DNA of 38,698 bases. Origin: Acidobacteriota bacterium (GTDB lineage: Bacteria; Acidobacteriota; Aminicenantia; Aminicenantales; Aminicenantaceae). The notes beneath the pieces were generated by a model. It was given only the letters and a program-made list of their open reading frames with translations. It had not been told where the DNA came from and did no database searches. Positions 24,346-34,000 of this stretch are shown here, in pieces. Position 1 is the first letter of the stretch. Every line of letters begins with the position of its first letter. The DNA lies in assembly GCA_030669585.1 (NCBI GenBank), contig DAOVDI010000012.1:1-38698 (forward strand). Reading direction: 5' to 3'. The translations under genes and the position numbers were made by a program.

Positions 24346-26244
24346 CTAAAGATAGGTATCTTTCCAGATAGCAAAGACCAGAAGTGCCCAGAGCTGGTGG
24401 CTGAAATTTTCTTTGCCCGACAGATGCCGGTCCATCATCCGCCGAACAGCATAATAATGGAAAAATCCTTCTTCCCTAATTCTTTTCTCTGTGAGTGTGT
24501 CGCAGAGAAGATCCTTCAGGTCTGTTTTTAGCCAGTGTTTGATCGGTATACTGAAGCCTTCTTTTTTCCTGTAGATATTTTCATGCGGGAGAAGGCCTTC
24601 CATGGTTTTTTTAAGCAGCCATTTGGAGGTTTGTCCTCTCAGTTTCATTCGGCCCGGGAGGGAAAAGGCGAATTCAACCACTTTGTGGTCGATAAGAGGG
24701 ACCCTGGTTTCCAGAGATGCCGCCATACTCATCCGGTCCACTTTGACAAGGATGTCGTCCACGAGGTAGGACTGAAGGTCGAGAGCCAGTTCCCCGTTGA
24801 TCCGGTCGAAGCGGTCAAGGGAAGTATATATCCGGTCGAACGGCTCTCTGTCTTTGATACTGATGATGCCTCCCAGGGAATCGGAAAAACTATCGCTGTA
24901 CAGGGACTGCTTGTTTTTCCGGGAAAGAAACATCATCCAGCGGAAATGCCTCAGATCCTTACTGTTTTCAAAACCCTGGGCATAGCGTTGGATCTTATTC
25001 CAGGCGCCCTTTTTTTTCTCAGAGGGAGGCAGCGCCTTTAAAGCCGGGGAGAGAAGCTTGAAGGCAGATGGAAGAATTGGGATCCGGGACAGTTTTTGGG
25101 CCTGATAGTGCTCGTATCCGCCGAAGACCTCATCTCCTCCGTCCCCGGAAAGGATCACGGTCACATGCTCCCTGGCCATTTTGGAGACAAGATAGGTGGG
25201 AAAGATGGAAAAATCGCCAAAGGGTTCATCCAGGTGATGGATGAGCTGCTCAGTGAGGTCCAGGGCCTGTGGTTGTATAATGAATTCCTGGTGATCGGTA
25301 TCAAAGGCCGAAGCGACCCGGCGTGCATGCGCCAGTTCGTCGTAGGTTTTGTCTTCGAATCCGATGGAAAAGGTTTTAAGCGGCGATGCGCCCAGTTCCC
25401 TCATAAGCCCTACAATGCAGGAGGAATCGATCCCACCGCTTAAAAATGCGCCCAATGGCACATCGCTTACCAGACGGAATTGGACCGCTTCCTTGAGGAG
25501 GGTGTAGAGTTCGTCCACTAAAGAATGGAGGGACCGTCTGTCTTTGCCCTGATTTTGTTCTATACGGGTTCCCAGGTCCCAGTATGGTTCGATCCGCATT
25601 TTTCCTTTTTCGCAGATCAGTATGTTTCCTGCCGGAAGTTTGTGGATACCTTTGAATATGGAAAATGGGGCAGGAATGTATTCAAGGGTGAGAAAAAGAT
25701 CCAGGGCCTGAGGGTCGATAGACCGTTTAACTCCGGGGTGCATAAGCACAGCTTTCAGTTCGGAACCAAACACCAGGGTATTATTATTGATGAGGGTGTA
25801 GTAAAGGGGTTTGATTCCGAGCCGGTCCCGTACAATGATCAATTTTTTTTCCCGTTTGTCCCAGATCGCAGTCGCAAACATACCCCGGAGCCGGTGTACA
25901 AATGCGTTCCCCCACTCTTCATAACTGTGGACTATGGTCTCTGTATCTGTTCCTGTCCGGAAGGAATGGCCTGTGGAGATCAACTCTTTTCTCAGTTCGG
26001 GAGAATTGTAGATCTCGCCGTTATGGGCTGCCCAGACGGTTTTGTCTTCGTTGGACAAAGGCTGATGTCCGCCCTGGACATCGATTATGCTGAGACGTCT
26101 GGCGCCCAGGCCTAAATTTTTGTCTATGAAGACTCCCTCGTCATCCGGGCCGCGGTGATAGATGGTCTTACACATGGAAGACAGCAAATCCTGTGGAACG
26201 CTGTTTGTTTTATCAAAATTTAAAATACCGCAGATACCACACAT
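24346..26244 (-). CDS. asnB: Asparagine synthetase (glutamine-hydrolysing)
   Basis: A 632-residue enzyme of the AsnB class, transferring glutamine nitrogen to aspartate or, in some relatives, to surface-glycan carboxyls. The N-terminal Ntn glutaminase starts MCGICGILNF with nucleophile Cys2. The synthetase domain has PP-loop LSGGIDSS near residue 270 and ILSGDGGDEVFGGYEHY. The segment RMSMAASLETRVPLIDHKVV and the closing RHLSGKENFSHQLWALLVF are typical of the long AsnB form found in polysaccharide clusters. Its ATG overlaps the stop of the upstream membrane glycosyltransferase by one base (TAATG), so translation is coupled. That hints at an amidation role in glycan or lipid modification, but housekeeping asparagine synthesis is equally possible. 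Confidence 0.92.
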   Translation of the reverse strand: MCGICGILNFDKTNSVPQDLLSSMCKTIYHRGPDDEGVFIDKNLGLGARRLSIIDVQGGHQPLSNEDKTVWAAHNGEIYNSPELRKELISTGHSFRTGTDTETIVHSYEEWGNAFVHRLRGMFATAIWDKREKKLIIVRDRLGIKPLYYTLINNNTLVFGSELKAVLMHPGVKRSIDPQALDLFLTLEYIPAPFSIFKGIHKLPAGNILICEKGKMRIEPYWDLGTRIEQNQGKDRRSLHSLVDELYTLLKEAVQFRLVSDVPLGAFLSGGIDSSCIVGLMRELGASPLKTFSIGFEDKTYDELAHARRVASAFDTDHQEFIIQPQALDLTEQLIHHLDEPFGDFSIFPTYLVSKMAREHVTVILSGDGGDEVFGGYEHYQAQKLSRIPILPSAFKLLSPALKALPPSEKKKGAWNKIQRYAQGFENSKDLRHFRWMMFLSRKNKQSLYSDSFSDSLGGIISIKDREPFDRIYTSLDRFDRINGELALDLQSYLVDDILVKVDRMSMAASLETRVPLIDHKVVEFAFSLPGRMKLRGQTSKWLLKKTMEGLLPHENIYRKKEGFSIPIKHWLKTDLKDLLCDTLTEKRIREEGFFHYYAVRRMMDRHLSGKENFSHQLWALLVFAIWKDTYL

Positions 26245-28088
26245 TATTTTTCAGGTGTTATGTCGATCTCGAAATAGACGCCCAGATACCTGCGTTCATC
26301 AGAAAATTCATCCTCCAGATAGGGAAGGGAGCCTTTAGACGCCTTGATCTTGATCCTGTAGAGGTGCCACCATTCGATCTTCAAAGGCTTTGGAGAAAAA
26401 GTGATCGTTCCCCACTGTTTCTTGGCAAGAGTAATGGTTTTTTTTCCCCTGCCTACCTTGACACTGACCGTGTTGCTCATACGGCGGTTATTCAGCAGGC
26501 GGAAGCGAAGTTCTTTTACCGGATAATAGGTTTTAAGGACCATATCCGCTTTATGATCTCCCCGTGTCCAGAATCCGTCTTCTTGCAGTCCGGGCAGCCG
26601 GGGCAGGAAATTATCATCCAAAAAATAGAGCCATCCGTGATTAGGTTTCTGTCCTATTTCCTGTCTGTCGGCCCATGGATTAGCATTGGTTGGGAAATTA
26701 TTGTTCAAAGTCATTTCCAAGGGAAGCCAGGTAAAGGGAGTCTTTTTAGCATGGGTGTAAGGGAAATGGGAATGGAAAAAGGGATTGACCAGAATGGGGG
26801 AGATAAACAGAGCTGCCACAACCCAGCAGGCTGCGCATTCCTTAATGTTTCTTTTTATTCCTGGCAGAAAAAAGAAGAAGGGGTAAATACTGATAAAATA
26901 ACGATTGGCCAGGGCTCCTCCTCCGCCGGCATAGTTGTCCGGCATAAAGACGATATAGATGAGGATTTCTCCAGCCAGGGCGATAAAAAGAAGCCACTGA
27001 TCAAGCTGTTTTCTGCGGATTAAGAAGAGGACCAGGAACAATACTGCAGGGAAATAATACCAGAGCAATCCTGTGAACCGGCCGGTAAAGTAGTAATAGA
27101 TGTTGTAAAAAACGACTTTTATAGGAAGGAGATGAGATTCTGCATATCCCTCTGTGCTCATCTTTGCCCCTTTGGCTGTATCAAAAGTCAAATGGGATTT
27201 TTCTAAAGGAAACTCATTGTAAAAAGTCTTACGTTCGCCTCCCTGGTAATTCCAGTTTCCTGTTGCCAGATGGTTAACTCCAAAAAAAAAGCCGGCTGTG
27301 ATTATGAAGATCAATAAAATCGCAAGCGGTTTGATGAATTGCTTTTTTAAAAAATAATACAGAACAAAGGGCCCCAAAACTGCAATACTGGGAGGTTTGG
27401 AAAAAACAGCAAGACCGGCAAGAAAAGCAGCCATATAGTCTGATCCATTCGAAAAAAGAAACCGGGAGATCCGGGAGTTTCTGCCGGCTGTTTTCATTTT
27501 TCCGGCTTTGTGTTTGTAGAGCCAGAGGAACAGAACGGCAAATACAAGGAACAGGTTGAAAAAATCGGGATGGATCCAGATAAAATAGACGATGGCCACA
27601 GAAGCAAAAAGGAATGTGGCAACCGAAACGAGGGAGAGAAGAGGCCTGTTTTCCAGAGAAAAATAAGCATATCCCATCAGGAGGATAATAAGAAGAAGAA
27701 AGGAGTGAAAGATTAAGAATCCATTGATACCAAAGAATTTAACAAAAGGTGCGGCAAAAAGTGGGTAAACAAATGATTTTGCAAAGAAGATCCTATCATC
27801 CTTTCCTTTTTTTAAAAAAACACCCAGGGGATCGGCGCCGATCTCTTTTTTGTAGCGGATCAAATCTTTTTTGGTGTATTCCAGATCTCCGTCCTGCACA
27901 ATACTCTGGGTGATTAAATAATAGATCGCCTCATCGGCAAAAAGAAAATTTTTCTGGATAGACAAAATATTGATAAACAAGGAAGCGCACAGAAAAAGAA
28001 GGAAGATCGTCAGGATTATGTAGAGAGCAATTTTTTTCTCTGGAATCATCGAATCTGCTTTATTCATAGGTGAAATAAGCAATACCAT
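26244..28088 (-). CDS. Polytopic membrane protein, probable GT-C (GT39/ArnT-like) glycosyltransferase
   Basis: A protein of up to 614 residues with a membrane helix near 20-42, then a loop with an acidic motif LFADEAIYY (the DE that binds the polyprenyl-phosphate sugar donor in GT-C enzymes). About ten helices follow to about residue 440. A soluble C-terminal domain of about 150 residues is beta-rich and ends YLGVYFEIDITPEK. Membership is inferred from topology and the DE motif; I do not recognise a named family. The start is uncertain: ATG 28088, 28067 (MNKADSM) or 28049, none with a clear ribosome site. The stop overlaps asnB, so the two act as a unit. Confidence 0.7.
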   Translation of the reverse strand: MVLLISPMNKADSMIPEKKIALYIILTIFLLFLCASLFINILSIQKNFLFADEAIYYLITQSIVQDGDLEYTKKDLIRYKKEIGADPLGVFLKKGKDDRIFFAKSFVYPLFAAPFVKFFGINGFLIFHSFLLLIILLMGYAYFSLENRPLLSLVSVATFLFASVAIVYFIWIHPDFFNLFLVFAVLFLWLYKHKAGKMKTAGRNSRISRFLFSNGSDYMAAFLAGLAVFSKPPSIAVLGPFVLYYFLKKQFIKPLAILLIFIITAGFFFGVNHLATGNWNYQGGERKTFYNEFPLEKSHLTFDTAKGAKMSTEGYAESHLLPIKVVFYNIYYYFTGRFTGLLWYYFPAVLFLVLFLIRRKQLDQWLLFIALAGEILIYIVFMPDNYAGGGGALANRYFISIYPFFFFLPGIKRNIKECAACWVVAALFISPILVNPFFHSHFPYTHAKKTPFTWLPLEMTLNNNFPTNANPWADRQEIGQKPNHGWLYFLDDNFLPRLPGLQEDGFWTRGDHKADMVLKTYYPVKELRFRLLNNRRMSNTVSVKVGRGKKTITLAKKQWGTITFSPKPLKIEWWHLYRIKIKASKGSLPYLEDEFSDERRYLGVYFEIDITPEK

Positions 28089-28175
28089 ACCAGTCGATAA
28101 ATATCAATAAACAAAAAGGAGGGGAGCTGTTTATCCCGTTTGTTTCGCTAATCTTTTTGTCTTGGTCAAGTTTAA

Positions 28176-28191
28176 GGGGGGGGGCCGGGGG
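28176..28191 (+). other. G9 tract followed by CC and G5
   Basis: Nine consecutive G, then CC, then five G lie about 38 bases upstream of the -35 box of the minor pilin operon. Such a run stands out in this moderate-G+C region and is a candidate for slipped-strand length change or a G-rich secondary structure. No function is shown by sequence alone. Confidence 0.4.
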
Positions 28192-28228
28192 TGAGGAGAG
28201 GTGATGGTAATATCATCGGTTGTGGTGA

Positions 28229-28257
28229 TTGACAGAATACAGCATTAATTCTATTAA
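28229..28257 (+). promoter_or_regulatory. Sigma-70-type promoter for the minor pilin operon
   Basis: TTGACA at 28229-28234 and TATTAA at 28252-28257 are 17 bases apart. Predicted transcription start is near 28264, about 70 bases before ATG 28334. Motif-based only; no sigma-54 -24/-12 pair is visible in this gap. Confidence 0.5.
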
Positions 28258-28333
28258 TAGAGCATCTATATATATAAAGGGAGATTTTGTGCATCCTTAG
28301 ATTATAAATCGCATAAACGAGAGCAAATCGCCG

Positions 28334-28861
28334 ATGGTTGAAACAGGAAAAAGCAAAAAGATAAAAACACCATTAACATGCAGGGGATTTTCTATGATAG
28401 AGATCTTGGTCGTTATTGCGATCGTGGGCGTGATGGCGGCTGTAATTTTCCCAGCAGTTATAAATTCGCTGGAAAAAAGATCCCTGGAGAGTACGACAAA
28501 GGAGGTCCTTTCAAGTTTGGTAAGAGCTAAATTTCAGGCGGTAAGAACTCATCTGAATCACAGGGTAAGGTTCGCTCAGGAATCTTCCGGTTGGACTTAT
28601 TGTATCGAAAGGGAGGATCAGGCCAACCAGTGGAACATGATACGCGAATTTGTCAAAAAAAATATCCCATCGGATTATAATGTTACAGTAAATCTGCCGA
28701 ATCAGCAGGTTGTTTTTTCGCCTCTGGGGATCGTAACAAATTTTAGCTCAAGTCAAAACAGCATTACTATCCAGAGTCCCAGTCTTCAAAACTACAACCA
28801 ACCCCCAAACCGTCATATAACAATCTATTCAGGCGGGTCAGTCCATTACAGCAAAACATAG
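28334..28861 (+). CDS. Prepilin-like protein, GspH/FimT type minor pilin
   Basis: A 175-residue precursor with an 18-residue basic leader and cleavage site CRG|FSMIEILVV. Glu at mature position 5 is present. The hydrophobic helix runs IEILVVIAIVGVMAAVIFPA, followed by a GspH/FimT-like globular domain (SLVRAKFQAVRTHLNHRVRF) rich in Ser/Asn near the C-terminus. It would be processed by the prepilin peptidase encoded at 34680-35450 and is a likely initiator or tip-complex subunit. First gene of the operon with three more prepilins and a PilY1-like protein. Confidence 0.85.
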   Translation: MVETGKSKKIKTPLTCRGFSMIEILVVIAIVGVMAAVIFPAVINSLEKRSLESTTKEVLSSLVRAKFQAVRTHLNHRVRFAQESSGWTYCIEREDQANQWNMIREFVKKNIPSDYNVTVNLPNQQVVFSPLGIVTNFSSSQNSITIQSPSLQNYNQPPNRHITIYSGGSVHYSKT

Positions 28862-28892
28862 GAATCAGAATAAAGAAAAAAAGGAAGAGAAT

Positions 28893-29336
28893 GTGAAAAA
28901 GCAAAAAAGGAAAGGCCTTTCTCGGTCCGGCAAAAGCGGATTTTCACTCATAGAAGTGGTGATCGCTATCGCTCTGATGGGAATTGCCCTGCTGGGTCTG
29001 GCCCAGATGTTCACATTCAGTATCCTGAACAATTCACGTGCGGACAAATTGAGCAGCGCCGCCTTTCTAGCCCAGCAGCAGATAGACTCCCTGCGCAATC
29101 TGACATCGGATGAATTGATTGCCCTTTCCAGCCCGATGGACGAACAACTGGATATTAACAGTGATAGTGTTGTGGATTTCAGAAGAATTACTACGTTTCA
29201 AAATTCAGGAACCATATGGGATATCAGGATTCTGGTCTTTCAAGGAATGGTTTCAGGCGTAAATGCAGATTCTCTCATCCAGAATCCGGTCCAATACAGG
29301 GTAAAAGCAGATATCGGGACAGTGATCAGTAGATAG
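28893..29336 (+). CDS. Prepilin-like protein, PilV/GspI type minor pilin
   Basis: A 147-residue precursor: leader MKKQKRKGLSRSGKSG, cleavage before FSLIEVVIAIALMGIALLGL (Glu5 present), and a small globular domain. The pattern 'GFSLIEVVIAIALM' and the short C-terminal domain fit PilV. In known pili, PilV joins PilW and PilX in the tip complex that holds PilY1, matching the gene order here. AGAGAATG precedes the start by a short gap and it is 31 bases after the previous gene. Confidence 0.85.
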   Translation: MKKQKRKGLSRSGKSGFSLIEVVIAIALMGIALLGLAQMFTFSILNNSRADKLSSAAFLAQQQIDSLRNLTSDELIALSSPMDEQLDINSDSVVDFRRITTFQNSGTIWDIRILVFQGMVSGVNADSLIQNPVQYRVKADIGTVISR

Positions 29337-29340
29337 AACA

Positions 29341-30516
29341 ATGAAAAAATACAGACATCGAATTCCGGGAAGCCCATTGCCTGGTTTTACGATTGTTGAG
29401 CTACTGATCGCCAGCACTATCCTGCTGGTTGTAATCGTTGCTGCTTTGTCTATTTATTCCCGCAGCAACAAAGTGGCTGTGGACCAGCAGATGTTTTCCG
29501 AAATCCAGCATGATGTGCGGTCCGCCATGTTTCTGATTTCCCGGTATGCCCGTGCCGCAGGAGTGGGATTGAGCTCCAATATCGGAGGGTATTTTGTCGA
29601 GGGCTCGGATGCCTTCGGCCCGGGCCCGGAATATTCCGATTCCCTGAAAGTCATCGGGAATTTTGATGATCCGCTCAGCTTGAGGATCACAAAATACCAG
29701 GGTGGAGCAGGAGGTGGCGCGGCCGTGGTGTTTCTGGAAGACTGGTCATATGAAAACTCTCCCTATGCCTGTCCGGATGATTATGAGAACAACACCTATA
29801 TGATCATTTCTTTGACATGTCCCGGCTGTTTTGCCCTGCGTTATGTCGCGTCTAACAGCGTCCATGGATGCGGGGGCGGCGTAGCCCAAATCGATTTTGC
29901 TCCGGGGCAATCCGACATCAATCCGCCCGGCGGGCTGGTGGATACGGGCTGTGATTCCAGCTGCTGGGAGAATTCCATCATGACATTCTGGCAGGTCAAA
30001 TATTTTTGGCTGGACACCACGGGCAATCCTTCGGATTATTCAAGCCTCTCTCTGAACGTGGGGCAGGATGGCTATTTGGGGATACCGAATACGCTGTATA
30101 TGTCCACCACCAATCCGGATGGAACTCCCCTTCATTCCCCGCTGGCGGTCAATATCGAAACCATCCAGTTCCAGTATAACGGGGATTTGGATGATGATGG
30201 CACAATGGATGGTTATACGGATTGGAACAATGCGGCCTGGACCATTCAGGCGGTTGATGACGCGTCCACAAAACAGGCCAAGCTGGAAGTGATCAGCCGC
30301 ATCCGACAGATCAGGATCTGGGTTCTGGGCAGGACCCCGAGCGCTTATGTCAGCGTCAGAAGGGATTCCGCGCCGGCCATGCATATTTACCGGAGACCGG
30401 CTGTGGCCAATTCCCCTGCTGCCGCGCAGGATGACTTTCACCGGCGGTTTCTGCTGGAATCCACAGCGTCCATCCGGAATCTCTCTATGAACATCTATAA
30501 TACAGGAGTTCGTTAA
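29341..30516 (+). CDS. Prepilin-like protein, PilW type minor pilin
   Basis: A 391-residue precursor, long as usual for PilW. The leader ends PLPG, cleavage before FTIVELLIASTILLVVIVAA, with Glu5. The globular part includes a PilW-typical N-terminal helix SEIQHDVRSAMFLISRYARA and a cysteine-containing insertion (ACPDDYEN...TCPGCFALRY...CDSSCWEN) that probably forms disulfides. It contains DLDDDGTMDGYTDW, an EF-hand-like acidic loop that could bind calcium. It starts 4 bases after the PilV-like gene. Confidence 0.82.
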   Translation: MKKYRHRIPGSPLPGFTIVELLIASTILLVVIVAALSIYSRSNKVAVDQQMFSEIQHDVRSAMFLISRYARAAGVGLSSNIGGYFVEGSDAFGPGPEYSDSLKVIGNFDDPLSLRITKYQGGAGGGAAVVFLEDWSYENSPYACPDDYENNTYMIISLTCPGCFALRYVASNSVHGCGGGVAQIDFAPGQSDINPPGGLVDTGCDSSCWENSIMTFWQVKYFWLDTTGNPSDYSSLSLNVGQDGYLGIPNTLYMSTTNPDGTPLHSPLAVNIETIQFQYNGDLDDDGTMDGYTDWNNAAWTIQAVDDASTKQAKLEVISRIRQIRIWVLGRTPSAYVSVRRDSAPAMHIYRRPAVANSPAAAQDDFHRRFLLESTASIRNLSMNIYNTGVR

Positions 30517-31089
30517 GTGAAGGGCAGAGAAAAGGGATTCGGAATCCTGATCGTGGTCATCATCATGGCCTTTATGATGACGCTGGGGATCGCTATGCTG
30601 ACCATCACGAGCACAGGATCCAAGATCGCCGGGAATCTTCGAACTCAGGAACAGGCATTTAATGCGGCGGAAGCGGGATTTAATTCCGCCTGGTCATCCC
30701 TTGAGCAGGCCTTTTCGTGGGAAGCATGGGACTCTTTTTCAGACCATTATTTGGTCGATCCCACCGGAATCGATCTGCCCTCATCCACCTATTACTTCAG
30801 GAGACTGACAGACCAGGAGATTTTTGCGCTCCTTGATTCCAATGGTGACGGGACGCCTGATGTGAACAATGTGCTTTTTTTCCGGCAGGCCTTTATTCCT
30901 GCTTCCGGAGGAGGGTTGGATCCCAACATCACTTATACCGTTTTTCTGATCGATGACGAAGCCGGAGGAGGAACGCCCGATCCATCCGATGTGTTGATGG
31001 TGTGCATTGGAGCGGTCGGGACCGGGGCCGGTATGACAACGGCAAGGATCGAGGTCGAACTGGCAGACGATTCGGGGGGAGCAGGTTAA
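30517..31089 (+). CDS. PilX-like minor pilin
   Basis: A 190-residue protein starting at GTG 30517, directly after the stop of the PilW-like gene, with AGGAG at about 30504-30508 as ribosome site. The leader is very short (KGREKG) and precedes FGILIVVIIMAFMMTLGIAM. The mature position 5 is not Glu, which is unusual for pilins but common for PilX and GspK. The helix AFNAAEAGFNSAWSSLEQAF is the PilX N-terminal signature. The globular part has acidic loops (SNGDGTPDVNN). Such a subunit probably caps the tip complex. Confidence 0.78.
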   Translation: MKGREKGFGILIVVIIMAFMMTLGIAMLTITSTGSKIAGNLRTQEQAFNAAEAGFNSAWSSLEQAFSWEAWDSFSDHYLVDPTGIDLPSSTYYFRRLTDQEIFALLDSNGDGTPDVNNVLFFRQAFIPASGGGLDPNITYTVFLIDDEAGGGTPDPSDVLMVCIGAVGTGAGMTTARIEVELADDSGGAG

Positions 31090-31090
31090 A

Positions 31091-34000
31091 ATGAGACATA
31101 TAAAAAGATCAAGGCTGTGGATTTTTCTCTTTGTTATCGCTTTTGCGGTCATTGCTGCAAGATTCTGGGCGCAGGAGAGCTGTGTAGAGTATGAAGGTTT
31201 TGTGACAGAGAATTTTGACACGGTGGACTATAAGGACATTATTAATTCCTCGGTGGCAAACTGGCCGAGCGGGCCGATCACTTTGAATTACTTAGGAGCC
31301 AACTTTCAGGTAACCGAGCCGACCGGGATGGGCGCCCAGATCTATGTATGTGCACCCGGAGATTTTGACGGGGACGGCCTTCCGGATTTGATCGGACTGG
31401 ATATTGGAACGGATTACCGGCTGATCCTGATCCGGAATAAATTCGAGGATAATAATGGGGACGGAGAGGATGATGACGGGGTTATTTTCCAGATCGATAC
31501 CGATGAGGTCTATGATAACGGCCTGACTGTGGGGCCGGCTTCCATTACTTCTGGCGATTACAACAATGACGGCCTGATGGATTTCTTTTTCATGAAAAAC
31601 AGAATGAATGAATTCGGTTATACGGATTTTGTTGCAGCAATGTATATAAACACAGGGACAGCCACAGATCCGGATTTTAACCGCTATTATCAGTCCCCGA
31701 ATCTTGACTTTGCCAGCCGGTTTCAGAGCGCTGGAATCTACATAAATTGGGCGGCAGATCATCTGGCTTCAGTGGATATTGACAAGGACGGAGACATCGA
31801 CATTCTGGCTATCAGTCAGGACAAGATCTTTTTGATCCGGAATCCCGGTCAGGATAACTTCAGCCTGCAGAATTTTGAGATCTCAGAGATCAATTATGAC
31901 GAAAGCACCGGATTCACGACCGGCAGGGGGGGCTCTTCAGTGGCAGCCGGTGATTTTGATGGAGACGGTGATATTGACATCATCGGCGGCACGGTCAATG
32001 ACTATAATTATCTTGTTTATTATATCAATGACGGAACAGGTAATTTTACGCGTAACGAGATAACCATCCCCAATCCGGATGCAACGGGAACAGTTGCCAC
32101 TGCTGCCGCTGATTTTAACCAGGATGGAAGAATAGATATTTTCGGCGCCACAGACAGGTGGAACGCCGGAAATGAAGCGCGAATGTGGCTCATGATCAAC
32201 AACGGGGTTGTGGGGGAAGAAGAACCGGAGCTGCAGATCGAGTTCCGCTGCCTTAACAATTGTGATCCCATTATACCTCCGACCTATGATGTGGATATGA
32301 GTGCGCAACTGGACTTTGATCTGGACGGTGACATGGATGTGATCCTGGCTGATGCGAACCACTCCGGCGATTTTTTTCTTGTGATCAACGAGGTGGCTTC
32401 GGTTTATGCTTTAGCAGGAGAAGCCCGGTCCACCAATATGGCCGGAGAGCTGGACCCTAACCTCTATGCCATCACAAAAGTTACGGTCTCTGATCTGGAT
32501 ATGGACGTCATTGGAGGGTCAAACGATGGGCTTGCCGTTGAGTTTTATGTGTCAAACAACGGAAATGACTGGGAGCTTTACCAGAGGTTTGAAGAAAACG
32601 ATATCCGGAATTATACCGAACTACCACAACATACGTTTAATAATTTCGGCACTCGCCTCTATTGGAAGGCTGTTTTTACTGCAGGAGAGGACGAGATGGC
32701 GGAGTATGAAGGCGCCTCCTTTGAGACACCGAGGATCGCAGAACTCCGAATGGAGTATGTTTTTGTAGAGAGGCGGGAATATTCCAGAACCTCTGTGGCA
32801 GTGGCTTCTTTTTATGATGAAGATAATAAGAAGAAAAAACTGATTGTGGCGGGTTCGTTTATCTATCCGGGATGGCAGGGCCAGCTGCGGGCCTATGATA
32901 TGACCGACATATCCGCTATAAGCGGGTCATATTCGAGCATTAGAACCATAACGCGCTCCGATCTGTCCGATCAGTCGGGGCGGGAGATCGTAGCCGAGGG
33001 TGTTAGCATCCTGTGGGATGCGGGCCAGCTCCTGGATGCCCGATCTGCGGCGGACCGGACGATATACACCGCAGTTTCTTCCGGAGGAGACCTGGCCAGG
33101 CTGGTTTTTTCCACTAGTAACCTCTCCACTCTGGCCCCCCTGCTCCAGGATGTCAACAATGACAACCAGGGCCTGATCGAATTTATCCGGGGTGATGGCC
33201 GGGACTGGAAACTGGGGGACATCAACCACTCCAACCCTGTGGTGGTGGGCCCGCCGGATGGAGATGCGGACCTGAAAGGGGAAGGATATGAGGAGTTTGT
33301 TAAGGCCTGGGAGGACAGACCGAAATTCATCTATGTCGGCGCCAATGACGGGATGCTCCACTGCTTCGACCTGGAAACAGGAGATGAACAATGGGCTTTT
33401 ATTCCCTATAACCTTATTCCCAAACTGCGCAATATGTGGGCCGTGGATGCCGCCACCCAGGAGAGATACTTCAACCGGGATGTCTATGTGGATGCGACTC
33501 CTTCTGTCACGGATGTTTATATTGACGTAGACGGAGACGGAGGGCAAGAATGGAGAACCATCCTTGTGTGCGGCCAGGGGCCCGGCCAGGGAAGCACGGT
33601 TGCGGGTGGCACAACGGGTAATTTTTATTTTGCCCTGGATATCACGGATCCGGATGATCCACAGCCGCTGTGGGAGTTCACCCACGATTATATGGGAGAG
33701 ACCTGGTCTGTGCCCGTGTTCGGCAAGATCCAGTATAAGGGAAATGACACCTGGGCAGTCTTTATGGGGTCCGGATATGATAATGTAGAGGGGCAGGGCC
33801 GGCAGGGGCACTGCTTTTTTGCCATCAGGGCCGAAGACGGTGTCTGCTTCTGGAATTTCAGCATCACTGAAATAGACACAGGAATAAAATGGTCCAATAA
33901 AAAGAATGTTATCAGGTCCATCCCCGCGTCTCCGGCCATAGTGGACATCGATAATGATGGATTGTCGGACAGAATTTATGTGGCGGACCTGGAAGGCCGG

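Noticed and set aside
28089-28333. Sigma-54 promoter for the minor pilin genes
   Set aside because: No GG-N10-GC pair in the TGGCAC/TTGCW context was found by eye; a sigma-70-type pair explains the start better.
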